This document shows, one piece after another, positions 1 through 7,157 of a DNA stretch of 64,000 nt. How positions within the stretch are numbered: position 1 is the stretch's first letter; every line of letters begins with the position of its first letter. The stretch is taken from assembly GCA_030148165.1 (NCBI GenBank), contig JASBTZ010000003.1:372001-436000 (forward strand), in the 5' to 3' direction. Source of the stretch: Bacteroidota bacterium. Lineage in GTDB: Bacteria; Bacteroidota; Bacteroidia; Flavobacteriales_D; Crocinitomicaceae. Below the pieces are notes generated by a model, which was not told the DNA's origin, ran no database searches, and was given only the letters and a program-made list of their open reading frames with translations. The translations under genes and the position numbers were made by a program.

Positions 1-342
1 TGTGGTGAGTCTCGTTAAACTCTGGTCACAAACGATAATTGACAATACGTCATTTAACCTCGCAGCTTAATAAACCGAGTGTTTATAGGCCTAATTCCAG
101 CTGAAGTATAGTAAGCGGAACGAGTCTCCTCTCCTGTTCTCTACCTGTTAGAATGGGAATCAGAGGGATCATCTTATCAGGTTAGCATCTGCGATGCTTC
201 TAAGCAGGTGTGAAGCTTTAGAAGCTAAGCACAGTTTTGGGTGTCTTTGTCCGGGCCTGTGTCGAAAACCAATCAGAGACTAAGCATGTAGAAGCCTTAC
301 CGGCTCAGCGTTTGGACGAGGGTTCGAATCCCTCCGACTCCA
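1..342 (+). ncRNA. ssrA: tmRNA (ssrA), 3' part; 5' end lies before the window
   Basis: tmRNA rescues stalled ribosomes by acting as tRNA and then as mRNA for a degradation tag. The 3' end shows the typical ctaagcatgtagaagcc segment, followed by a T-arm (ggacgagggttcgaatccct) and an acceptor strand ending gactcca at 342. Upstream, a frame at 41-73 encodes DNTSFNLAA followed by TAA TAA, matching the usual ...LAA tag end and double stop. The resume codon cannot be fixed. The stretch acaaacgataat at 28-39, which aligns with known resume sites, is in a different frame and reaches TGA at once. The alanyl acceptor 5' strand is outside the window. A rho-independent terminator follows directly. Confidence 0.9.
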
Positions 343-349
343 CTCTGAT
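329..349 (+). repeat. att-like direct repeat, left copy (within tmRNA 3' end)
   Basis: This 21-nt stretch covers the T-arm end and acceptor strand of tmRNA. It recurs at 3132-3152 with two mismatches (19/21). The ssrA 3' end is a well-known integration target for genomic islands, and an integrating element normally restores the RNA gene and leaves a repeat at its far end. That is exactly this arrangement, but no integrase gene is visible between the copies. Confidence 0.55.
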
Positions 350-350
350 C

Positions 351-384
351 AAAGCACCAGCCGAAAGGCTCGGTGCTTTTTTTA
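351..384 (+). terminator. Rho-independent terminator of tmRNA
   Basis: The stem is aaagcacc / ggtgcttt with an inner gcc/ggc step and a gaaa loop, followed by a run of seven or more T. It starts nine bases after the tmRNA 3' end, so it is the natural end of ssrA transcription. Confidence 0.85.
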
Positions 385-417
385 TGGCGCGACTCTGAGC
401 TTGCTCAAGGGAGGGCA

Positions 418-459
418 ATAAAAAAGCACCGAAAGCAGCGAAGCTGATGGTGCTTTGAT
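418..459 (-). terminator. Inverted near-copy of the tmRNA terminator
   Basis: Read on the minus strand this is gatc-aaagcacc, an inner agc/gct stem, then ggtgcttttt. That is the same layout and outer stem as the terminator at 351-384, about 35 bases away and in opposite orientation. It can act as a terminator for transcripts coming from the right, and together the two arms form a large inverted repeat. No minus-strand gene that would need it is visible just to its right. Confidence 0.6.
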
Positions 460-463
460 CCAC

Positions 464-508
464 TGCACGTTAGTTTTTAGGGATCATGACCGAAGGGAGT
501 AATCCTTC
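464..508 (+). repeat. Intergenic repeat element, copy 1
   Basis: The sequence begins ctgcacgttagt and contains gaccgaagggagtaatc. A close copy lies at 1728-1775 (about 45 nt, roughly seven differences) and a degraded piece at 1058-1081. Each copy sits in a gap before a gene of the same small block. Function unknown. Confidence 0.55.
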
Positions 509-570
509 AATAACATTCATTAACATTCTGATAAGATTATTGTCATTATCTTGACCGTAATAATCTGACC

Positions 571-1050
571 ATGAGAATACTACTACTTTGCGTCTTACTG
601 GGTTCTAATTGCTTTGGACAAAAGGAATTTGAGATAAAGGATAAGACTTATAGTCTCGGATTATTTGCTCAAGCAAGTTTTGATTACAACCCAGTAGGAT
701 TAGAAGTTGGCATTCAATATCAGAAACACTGGCTCAATATTGCTCTGGGTTATCTTCCAACTAGGTTTTCAGAAAATTATACCTTGGGAGTAGATTATAA
801 TTATTTTCCAAATACTTATAAGAATAGATTCAATTTATTCTTTGACGCAAACATACTTTTCGTTTCTGGGTTCACGAGATGGTCAATGGATGAGTCGATA
901 TCTGCTGTCGGTGGATTCGGATTTAACACCAATTTTTCTAAGCATTTGTTCTTCAAAACAAGTGTGCTCGGAGGATGGACTTATGAAATTGATGATACTA
1001 TGCCTTATCGAACTTTTCAATTCAGAATTGGCTTCGGCTATCGCTTTTAG
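571..1050 (+). CDS. Hypothetical exported protein, possible outer-membrane beta-barrel
   Basis: A 159-aa protein from an ATG start with a signal peptide (residues 1-16, ending CFGQ). The rest is rich in alternating aromatic and polar residues and in glycine (for example ALGYLPTRF and RIGFGYRF). It ends in phenylalanine, as outer-membrane barrels of about eight strands often do. I do not recognise a family. It is the first gene of a five-gene same-strand block between the two tmRNA-end repeats, and the next gene (1117) has a similar build. A small barrel or porin-like protein is an inference from composition. Confidence 0.6.
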   Translation: MRILLLCVLLGSNCFGQKEFEIKDKTYSLGLFAQASFDYNPVGLEVGIQYQKHWLNIALGYLPTRFSENYTLGVDYNYFPNTYKNRFNLFFDANILFVSGFTRWSMDESISAVGGFGFNTNFSKHLFFKTSVLGGWTYEIDDTMPYRTFQFRIGFGYRF

Positions 1051-1057
1051 CTCCAGC

Positions 1058-1081
1058 AAACACGACTGATGGTAGTAATCC
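1058..1081 (+). repeat. Intergenic repeat element, degraded copy 2
   Basis: The stretch aacacgactgatggtagtaa matches aacacgaccgaaaggagtaa of copy 3 with five changes over 20 bases. It lies in the gap between the 571 and 1117 genes. Confidence 0.35.
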
Positions 1082-1116
1082 AGACTTTTTCGTAAATTGC
1101 TGTAAACTACTATTAA

Positions 1117-1719
1117 TTGAAACAAATTTTTCTATCAATATGTGTTGTGATTGTCAGTGGCTCCTTTGCCCAGGAATCAGACGAAAAGACAAGACTCGGA
1201 GTTCAGATAATCGAGCAAGGACGCTTTTACTATGGGTGGGATAATTTAGGTCTTTCAATAACTCCACAAATAACCTTTACCAAAAAGAAACACCAATTTG
1301 AATTAGGACCAAGCTGGTTCGTTTTTAATGATCCAAGAGAGACAAAACTAGGAGCTTTCGGGGGCTATAGATTATATCCAAATGGATTTGAAAATCGCTT
1401 GAACACCGTACTTTCTCTAACGATGCCAATAAACTACTATAAGAGAGAGCCAACAAGCTACTCTCCCGCCTCATACATTCCATATCCCGATAGTGTAATT
1501 TCATTCAGTTATTTATCTACTACTTTACAATTTGGCTATGGAGTGAATGTTGCTGTAACTAAAAAGTTCTATTTGGCCTCCGATTTTAGCATGGGTTTTG
1601 GCAATATTTTCAGCAAAACAAGATACATTTCATCGCAGGAAGTTAATTACAGGACTAAAAGTGGCTATACTTTATCTTTATATTTTGTTTTCAGTCTATA
1701 TCTGGGCTTTAGGTTTTAA
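1117..1719 (+). CDS. Hypothetical exported protein, possible outer-membrane beta-barrel
   Basis: A 200-aa protein. The start is TTG at 1117, because only this start gives a proper signal peptide (MKQIFLSICVVIVSGSFAQ) and no in-frame ATG precedes it. The mature part has repeated strand-like stretches (QFELGPSWFVF, TLQFGYGVNVAV) and ends LYLGFRF with a terminal aromatic residue, typical of outer-membrane barrels. It resembles its upstream neighbour in layout but not clearly in sequence. No family is recognised. It belongs to the putative islet downstream of tmRNA. Confidence 0.6.
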   Translation: MKQIFLSICVVIVSGSFAQESDEKTRLGVQIIEQGRFYYGWDNLGLSITPQITFTKKKHQFELGPSWFVFNDPRETKLGAFGGYRLYPNGFENRLNTVLSLTMPINYYKREPTSYSPASYIPYPDSVISFSYLSTTLQFGYGVNVAVTKKFYLASDFSMGFGNIFSKTRYISSQEVNYRTKSGYTLSLYFVFSLYLGFRF

Positions 1720-1727
1720 GCAATCGC

Positions 1728-1775
1728 CTGCACGTTAGTCTCTAGGGAACACGACCGAAAGGAGTAATCACTCCA
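1728..1775 (+). repeat. Intergenic repeat element, copy 3
   Basis: Near-copy of 464-508 that shares ctgcacgttag and, with single changes, gaccgaaaggagtaatc. It lies directly after the 1117 gene and before the 1818 gene. Confidence 0.55.
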
Positions 1776-1817
1776 ACGCAGCGACTTGTGTTCACCTTTT
1801 TTCGTTAACTTGATACA

Positions 1818-2363
1818 GTGAAGCACCTGATTTTCATATCCTTGTTATTTATAATGTCCTTTCTTTCATCGTGCTGTTCTCACAACGATGAATTAGATGA
1901 TAAAGCGGTATTAGATCCTTTTGAAGTTACCATTCAAGAAATGGAAGATGATAATTGGAAAGAAATAGAGCTTCAAATTGACGAATCATATTGTTTTGCT
2001 GATCACAGATTAACAGGTGTCTTAACTAATTCTGGGAATAACATTATTGCAGAAGTTTTATATCGAATGCACACTATTGATGACATTAATTATCTGTCTG
2101 ACTCAACCAAGAAGAAAACACTTGAAGACCTACGAGAACAGACTGGTAAACAGTATAATCAAATCGTATTCGATACAACTCTAGTTTTCTCCAAAGATTC
2201 TTTTGTTATGGAAATGAAATCAGCATACAATAATAAAGAGTCAGAATTCGCACGGATTTCAGGCAGTAGTTTCGTAACAAGATTAATTCAGGATAAGGAT
2301 ACAGTAATATGCAACTCGCTACAACCTGACTTCTTATATATATTTAAGAAACATTACAACTAA
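1818..2363 (+). CDS. Hypothetical lipoprotein
   Basis: A 181-aa protein with a GTG start at 1818. The N-terminus is a lipoprotein signal (hydrophobic core, then LSSCCSH, so Cys19 is the likely lipidated residue). The mature part is acidic and hydrophilic, with no family I recognise. Choosing the internal ATG (residue 13) would leave too short a signal peptide, so GTG is preferred. It probably sits on the periplasmic face of a membrane. It is followed after 44 nt by a small membrane protein on the same strand. Confidence 0.6.
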   Translation: MKHLIFISLLFIMSFLSSCCSHNDELDDKAVLDPFEVTIQEMEDDNWKEIELQIDESYCFADHRLTGVLTNSGNNIIAEVLYRMHTIDDINYLSDSTKKKTLEDLREQTGKQYNQIVFDTTLVFSKDSFVMEMKSAYNNKESEFARISGSSFVTRLIQDKDTVICNSLQPDFLYIFKKHYN

Positions 2364-2407
2364 AAGGCTCTTTCTTTTTTGTAATTTGTCTGCTAAACAA
2401 CCTGTTA

Positions 2408-2698
2408 ATGAGTCCTATAATATTGACCTGGGCAGTATTTATCTTGATTAGTGCAGCGGTTGCAATTCTTCTTAAGCTAGCCCTAAAGAAACTTTGGCAA
2501 CAGATACTTGCGTTTCTCATATACTTAACGCTAATTCTGGTTTTGCTGTTTTTCTCTAATCCTATTGTATTCCTGACTGGAGATGTTTATTTAGCATGGC
2601 AATTCTTTGTTATTTACCTTTTTATTTATGCCAGTGTGATCATAGTAGGCGGACTTTATACCGTTTTTTCTTACCTCATAGATAAGACAGATAAATGA
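2408..2698 (+). CDS. Small integral membrane protein, unknown function
   Basis: A 96-aa, very hydrophobic protein with three predicted membrane segments (about residues 5-24, 32-50 and 62-88) and a basic loop LKLALKKLW after the first. No enzyme motif is visible. Its stop overlaps the ATG of the next gene (ATGA, 4 nt), so the two are almost certainly translated from one message. Family not recognised. Confidence 0.6.
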   Translation: MSPIILTWAVFILISAAVAILLKLALKKLWQQILAFLIYLTLILVLLFFSNPIVFLTGDVYLAWQFFVIYLFIYASVIIVGGLYTVFSYLIDKTDK

Positions 2699-3063
2699 TT
2701 TTTCATAATCCGATAGTTACATTGAAACTGAGTCTTATGATTCTAATATTTTCACTCCCTTCATGTGATAATAATGAAGGTGAATGGGGTGCTACAGTTG
2801 GAAATTGTGATGAAGTTTGCACCGTTTATTATACAGCACAACGAAAATTAAGAAAAGATTATTCAACCCGTCATTTAATCTTTCCAGACAAGAAAGAAAG
2901 AAGAGACCATGTAATAAAAACGAATAGTGGACACAGGATTAAATCATGGTTCAATTTTATTGACAATGATCAAAACCTTGTTAAAAACAAATTTTCCTGT
3001 GAAGTGTATTATAGCTCATCTGAAATAAATTATGTCGTCAAGAACCTGAAAGTGACTCAATAA
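2695..3063 (+). CDS. Hypothetical small lipoprotein
   Basis: A 122-aa protein with an ATG overlapping the previous stop by 4 nt. An N-terminal hydrophobic stretch ends in FSLPSCDNN, a plausible lipobox with the lipidated Cys at about residue 24. The mature part is basic and has further cysteines (NCDEVC, FSCEVYY) that could form disulfides in the periplasm. Last gene of the block before the right-hand tmRNA-end repeat. No family recognised. Confidence 0.55.
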   Translation: MIFHNPIVTLKLSLMILIFSLPSCDNNEGEWGATVGNCDEVCTVYYTAQRKLRKDYSTRHLIFPDKKERRDHVIKTNSGHRIKSWFNFIDNDQNLVKNKFSCEVYYSSSEINYVVKNLKVTQ

Positions 3064-3131
3064 TGTTTCAACAGGAACCAATAGAAATCTTGAATTACTT
3101 GATATATAAGAGATACAAAATTAAAGAGTAG

Positions 3132-3152
3132 TCCCTCCGACACCACTCGGAT
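3132..3152 (+). repeat. att-like direct repeat, right copy
   Basis: Imperfect copy (19/21) of the tmRNA 3' end at 329-349, sharing tccctccgac and ccactc. Nothing of the rest of tmRNA is present here, so it is not a second gene. It marks the probable right edge of a 2.8-kb insertion. Confidence 0.5.
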
Positions 3153-3172
3153 AAACGTCAGATTATAATTCG

Positions 3173-3868
3173 TCACTCATGATTGCCCTGGGCATTAACA
3201 TCGAAATCATGATAGTAGTTTGCCATGTACATTTGCTGCACTTCATCAAGCCAACTTTTTAGAACCTTATTCTCTCCTACAAACTGCTCTATAATAAGGG
3301 GACAATCAGAGAAATACTTTAAGAGTAACTCATCTGTTTGCTTGTTATAATTAAATACTGAAGGGAATTCAATTATTTCATCACCCGCCTTAATTAAAGG
3401 ATTATACACGGGCATACCGTTCCCACCTCCGAGGGTACTGTTATAACTTACTTTCAGTATCTGATTCTCGCCGTTATTTAATATCACAATTGCATGTCCC
3501 TGGCCATCAGCTTTCCAATTCCACTTATCTTTAATTACAGGCGACTCTTTGGGATATGTAAATATGACTTGCATCGGATAACATGTGTCGCACTCCGAGA
3601 TACCAATTATCGCACTTTTAAGACTATCCATGGCGTAGTTCACTTGTTTTTCACCATCAGGAGAAATACAGTTTAAACGATTCAACTGATAATCAATCGT
3701 TATACTTTGATAGTTAATAACAGATCCATCCAACAATTCAACGCTTATAGGATAATTATCAACACCCTTCTTTCCAGTACTTTCCCCCTCCTGTGCTGAA
3801 AGCAAATTTGACAGGGATTGAAAAAGAAAAACCAACAATACACTCATGAAAAATGTTCGATTCATCAT
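3173..3868 (-). CDS. Hypothetical secreted protein
   Basis: A 231-aa protein with a signal peptide (about residues 1-25, ending LLSAQ). The first half contains short beta-rich segments (SVELLDGSVINYQSI) and a CDTC pair near residue 94 that could form a disulfide. The C-terminus is acidic. I do not recognise a family. The gene points towards the putative islet edge and stands alone, with about 300 bases of non-coding DNA on its 5' side. Confidence 0.6.
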   Translation of the reverse strand: MMNRTFFMSVLLVFLFQSLSNLLSAQEGESTGKKGVDNYPISVELLDGSVINYQSITIDYQLNRLNCISPDGEKQVNYAMDSLKSAIIGISECDTCYPMQVIFTYPKESPVIKDKWNWKADGQGHAIVILNNGENQILKVSYNSTLGGGNGMPVYNPLIKAGDEIIEFPSVFNYNKQTDELLLKYFSDCPLIIEQFVGENKVLKSWLDEVQQMYMANYYHDFDVNAQGNHE

Positions 3869-4170
3869 AGTATGAATGTATTAAAATTATTACTTGCAAG
3901 CAATATCATCGCTACATCAATCAGATTTGAATTTATGCGGTAACACGATACGACCCCACTGATAAATCATCAATTACCCCTTCCGTTTCTGCTCGTTTTC
4001 AATCACTTACCCCTCCTCTCCCAACGCTTCCACAATACCCTCCGTTTATATTGGCAGATGAAATAGAACGCATGCCTCTCCAGGATCCTTATTCTTAATT
4101 CCTACAGACATACGCTCACTCATCGAGTCCCGCAAGGCAATATAAATCGTACCATACTAATTGTAATAAT
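3869..4170. other. Intergenic region between divergent genes
   Basis: About 300 bases separating the 3173 gene (minus) and the glycosyltransferase (plus). It must hold promoters for both. I see no exact TAnnTTTG element with a good partner, no strong hairpin and no convincing small ORF. The middle part is C-rich on the plus strand (for example cttacccctcctctccc), unlike the AT-rich flanks. Confidence 0.4.
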
Positions 4171-5118
4171 ATGAATGCGAATCTAAATATTGTCGTTTCT
4201 GTATACAATGAGGAGGCCGTACTCCCCTCCTTCTACAACTCTATCACGAGTGTGCTGGAGGTCATGTCCGTGAACTACCGCATCATATTCGTCAACGATG
4301 GAAGTACGGATCGCAGTGAGCTTATCCTGCGTTCGTTCGCGCTGAATGATCCCAACGTCTTGTTGGTGAATTTCTCCCGCAATTTTGGTCACGAATACGC
4401 CATGATGTCCGGATTAGACCATTCCGATGCAGAAGCGGTTATCTGCATGGACGCTGATCTGCAACATCCTCCTGAGCTCATTCCTGAGATCTGGGAAGCT
4501 TATCGGGATGGAGCCGATATCGTTACCATGATTCGTTCATCTCGTGAAGACTCAGGGTTTTTAAAAGGAATCTGCTCTCGCCTGTTTTACAAGTTCATCA
4601 ATCGCATCAGTGATCTCAAGATCGATCCCAATGCATCTGATTTCTTTCTGATCTCTAAGCGCGTTTGTACGATCGTTAAAAATGATTACCGCGAGCGCAC
4701 ACGCTTTCTCCGAGGCTTTATCCAGATGGTCGGATTTCAAAAAGTCAGTATTCAATACATCGCTCCGAAAAGATTGGCCGGTCAATCCAAATACGGCATG
4801 ATCGACCTGATACGTTTCTCCTTTTCAGCCATCGCCTCACTTTCCAAAGCTCCACTGCGTGTGGGTATCTACCTCGGACTATTCAATGCAGCCATAAGTC
4901 TGGGTATCGGAATCTATTCACTTGTTATGTATTTTCTGGACAAGCCTTATTCGGGCTACACCACCATTATACTCTTCCTGACGCTCATGTTCAGTATGCT
5001 GTTCTTCGTGCTGGGCATCCTCGGAAGTTATATCGGGTTCATCTTCGATCAAACGAAGAATCGACCGCATTACCTGGTGGAAGATTTTGTCGATCAACAA
5101 ACAAAACAATTACCATGA
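4171..5118 (+). CDS. Family 2 glycosyltransferase (polyprenyl-phosphate sugar synthase type)
   Basis: A 315-aa GT2 enzyme of the GtrB/DPM1-like group, which moves a sugar from a nucleotide donor to a polyprenyl phosphate on the cytoplasmic side of the membrane. Visible motifs are the N-terminal VVSVYNEE, VNDGSTD at about residue 44, the metal-binding DADLQHPPE at about residue 94, RFLRG at about residue 177, and AGQSKYG. Two C-terminal membrane segments (about 232-255 and 265-290) anchor it. The 4-nt overlap (ATGA) with the following polytopic membrane protein suggests that the latter uses the lipid-linked sugar or flips it. The sugar specificity cannot be read from sequence. Confidence 0.88.
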   Translation: MNANLNIVVSVYNEEAVLPSFYNSITSVLEVMSVNYRIIFVNDGSTDRSELILRSFALNDPNVLLVNFSRNFGHEYAMMSGLDHSDAEAVICMDADLQHPPELIPEIWEAYRDGADIVTMIRSSREDSGFLKGICSRLFYKFINRISDLKIDPNASDFFLISKRVCTIVKNDYRERTRFLRGFIQMVGFQKVSIQYIAPKRLAGQSKYGMIDLIRFSFSAIASLSKAPLRVGIYLGLFNAAISLGIGIYSLVMYFLDKPYSGYTTIILFLTLMFSMLFFVLGILGSYIGFIFDQTKNRPHYLVEDFVDQQTKQLP

Positions 5119-6566
5119 GATCAAAACGCATCATACTTTGGGCACTCGTTGTCCTGACACTTGTGGATCTGGGGTATTCATTCAAGCAGTATTGTAATTA
5201 CCCAACAGACGGTGATATGCCCTCTCATCTCGTACCGGAAGATTGCTTTCAGAAAGTACTGGACTCACCCCTGGGCTTTGATGTAGTAGCCTCCGAAGAG
5301 AAATATCCTGATCCGAATCGATTCTTCATGCACTACCCTTATTATCTGACGATGAATTTTCTACCGACCTATCTGGCAAAATTTATGGCACCTGTCAAAG
5401 CGATCTATGTTGCCATGGGTGCAATCAAGATCATTGTTCATCTTGTGCTGCTGTTGCTAATGGGTATTTATATTAATGCTGGATTAAAGCTCAAGAAGCT
5501 AACATTCTGGATCAGTTTGCTGGCTGTCTCCGCCTTCTTTCAGGCCAATGCACACTCAACCCTGCGTATTGGAATCATCGACCCTTCCATCACCTATACC
5601 TTTGCCTACGGTTTTCAGATGATCTTCGTATTGCTCTATTTTATGCCGCTGGTCATGAAGTACTATTTTAAAAGGTCCGTACCCATCTTTGACCGACTCA
5701 AATGGTTGTGGCTACCGCTTGCGTTGATGATCAACCTGGGTAGCCCGCTAACTCCGGGCATTGTTTTGGTTATTGCTCTACTCTACCTGATTTATCACAC
5801 GGTTAAGATTATACGTTCCCGGAACCGAAGCCTTATCAACTACTTCAGAAGGATTCCTTCCGATATATACTTCTATTTACTTCCTGCCGGTCTTTTCGCC
5901 TTGTACTCACTTTATATCGGGACCTATAATACCAACACGATGCTCTATGCCGATCAAATGACGCTCTCAGAGGCTTATCAATTACTTCCTTACGGGATTG
6001 TCAATCAATTTATCTGGAACCCGGCCTATCTGTGCTTGATCATTTTATTGATTTCCGCCTACATCACACTGGGTAAGAATGAGCATCCTTCGGTGGTTAG
6101 ATTTCGAAGGCTATTCTTCTGGTCTGTTATGTTCGCCGCTATATACATTATCCTCTTGCCGTTGGGTGGATACAAGCCGTATCGACCATATACTTTGCGT
6201 TACGACAGCATTCTTCCCATAACGCTCATTTTGATCATGCTCTTTATTCATTCAGTGATACTAATCAAGCGACATATTCCGCTTCAAAAATTGAAGAATA
6301 GCTTTTTGTTACTAGTGGGATTATTTCTGGGCTTGATGTTCTATCTGGATAAACCGGAGTTCTGGAGAAATGATGTTGAGCGAGCGGCTTTAGAAGAAAT
6401 AGCAGATTCAACAGAAGATACGGTGGAGTTAGTTGATTACCCCCATACAATTATGAGCTGGACACTTATGGAGTCGGCTGAAGATTCGCATGGGGCGGCT
6501 GAGCTTCTTCACAAATGGAAGGTAACGGATCGAAAGCGTTTGTATTATCAGGCTGAGCAGGAGTAA
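5115..6566 (+). CDS. Polytopic membrane protein, probable GT-C-type transferase
   Basis: A 483-aa protein with about 10-11 membrane segments. It has a long first external loop (residues about 25-75) containing acidic residues (DGDMPSH, PEDCFQ) like the catalytic loop of GT-C glycosyltransferases. The hydrophilic C-terminal tail lies outside the last segment at about residue 425. It starts inside the stop of the GT2 gene, so the pair forms an operon. In such pairs the GT2 makes the lipid-linked sugar and the membrane partner transfers it to an envelope acceptor. This role is inferred from topology and context, and no family signature is certain. Confidence 0.6.
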   Translation: MRSKRIILWALVVLTLVDLGYSFKQYCNYPTDGDMPSHLVPEDCFQKVLDSPLGFDVVASEEKYPDPNRFFMHYPYYLTMNFLPTYLAKFMAPVKAIYVAMGAIKIIVHLVLLLLMGIYINAGLKLKKLTFWISLLAVSAFFQANAHSTLRIGIIDPSITYTFAYGFQMIFVLLYFMPLVMKYYFKRSVPIFDRLKWLWLPLALMINLGSPLTPGIVLVIALLYLIYHTVKIIRSRNRSLINYFRRIPSDIYFYLLPAGLFALYSLYIGTYNTNTMLYADQMTLSEAYQLLPYGIVNQFIWNPAYLCLIILLISAYITLGKNEHPSVVRFRRLFFWSVMFAAIYIILLPLGGYKPYRPYTLRYDSILPITLILIMLFIHSVILIKRHIPLQKLKNSFLLLVGLFLGLMFYLDKPEFWRNDVERAALEEIADSTEDTVELVDYPHTIMSWTLMESAEDSHGAAELLHKWKVTDRKRLYYQAEQE

Positions 6567-6598
6567 ATTGATGATTACTTCAACCGTATAAAAACAGT

Positions 6599-6634
6599 AA
6601 GGCGGACTAGCTTCCGAAGATGCTAACCCGCCTT
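6599..6634. terminator. Bidirectional hairpin terminator
   Basis: Stem aaggcgg / ccgcctt with an inner tagc/gcta helix. On the minus strand it is followed by actgttttt, which makes it a good end for the leftward small-ORF transcript. On the plus strand it can close the glycosyltransferase operon, although the T-run is weaker. Confidence 0.7.
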
Positions 6635-6639
6635 CAATC

Positions 6640-6839
6640 TTTTCAGAAAGACCAAACTACTGTTTAAGGCTTTGATCTATGGCCGAAGCCGTTGATCGCT
6701 GTCCTGCCTGACTCAAAATTCTACTAAGAGTTTAATGAGCCGGTGTCCACTCTGAAGTTGTTATGTACAAGCAAATCAACTTCAAAACTTTAACCCGTAA
6801 CATGTGCAAGCACAGGTCTTAGAATCAAATGCTCTCAGA
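6640..6839 (-). ncRNA. Candidate structured RNA / long 3' region of the small ORF
   Basis: No ORF is visible in these 200 bases, but there are several local stems: gaagttg/caacttc around a 16-nt loop (about 6750-6785), a tgtgc-aa-gcaca hairpin (about 6800-6812) and a ggccgaagcc mini-stem (about 6678-6690). The region lies between the stop of the 6840 small ORF and the terminator at 6599-6634, so it would be the 3' part of one transcript. It could be a 3'-derived regulatory RNA. No Rfam family is recognised. Confidence 0.35.
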
Positions 6840-6953
6840 TCAAACTTTCGTGTGATCCGATGTGTCTACCACCCTTCTGAGGTTGCCCTTCTCAGCAACG
6901 AAGACCTTGTAGTTCTCCGAAGCCCTTTGGTTGGTTTTCTTCACATTTTTCAT
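6840..6953 (-). CDS. Small basic protein, 37 aa, unknown
   Basis: An ATG-started ORF that begins MKNVKKTNQR and ends SDHTKV, with internal ENYKVFVAEKG. It is basic, soluble and has no signal peptide. Its support comes from context: a TTG-N19-TACTTTAG promoter lies 50-80 bases upstream on the same strand (7004-7033), a small hairpin (6964-6977) sits in the leader, and a terminator lies downstream at 6599-6634. It is too short for family assignment. The alternative is that the whole unit is a non-coding RNA and the ORF is chance. Confidence 0.45.
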   Translation of the reverse strand: MKNVKKTNQRASENYKVFVAEKGNLRRVVDTSDHTKV

Positions 6954-7003
6954 CGAGGAGGATTCACCCGCTGGTGAGCCTTTATTCCCTCGTTTGGTTA
7001 GTA

Positions 7004-7033
7004 CTAAAGTAGTGATATGATTGAATTAGGCAA
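7004..7033 (-). promoter_or_regulatory. Predicted promoter for the small ORF
   Basis: On the minus strand: TTG, 19 bases, then TACTTTAG, one change from the Bacteroidota -7 consensus TAnnTTTG. Expected transcription start is near 6998, about 45 bases before the ATG of the 37-aa ORF. Confidence 0.5.
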
Positions 7034-7050
7034 GTTTTTTTTAGGTCTAC

Positions 7051-7131
7051 TTATCAACAATAAGCAATTGTATATCAACAAGTTATTAGGGATAGTTTTC
7101 AACAATTGTTAATAACCACAGAATTGTTGAC
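7051..7131. repeat. Cluster of TCAACA-containing 9-mers
   Basis: ttatcaaca at 7051, atatcaaca at 7072, ttttcaaca at 7096 and an inverted gtcaacaat-type site ending at 7131 are spaced 21-24 bases apart, about two helical turns. The first is one base from the DnaA box TTATCCACA. A protein-binding array is plausible, and which protein binds is unknown. Confidence 0.35.
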
Positions 7132-7157
7132 CGCTTGCGGCTTTCGGTTTCGGAATG

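Noticed and set aside
311-342. A tRNA gene suggested by the T-arm and acceptor
   Set aside because: No anticodon arm is present. The upstream ctaagcatgtag segment and LAA-stop-stop frame identify the 3' domain of tmRNA.
883-1125. Minus-strand ORF of 80 codons opposite the 571 and 1117 genes
   Set aside because: It is antisense to two genes with good signal peptides and shows no protein-like features.
3132-3152. Second tmRNA or tRNA copy
   Set aside because: Only 21 bases match and nothing upstream resembles tmRNA, so it is read as an attachment repeat.
7051-7131. Chromosome origin from DnaA-box-like sites
   Set aside because: Only one site is within one base of the consensus, and no dnaA, rpmH or similar origin neighbours are present.
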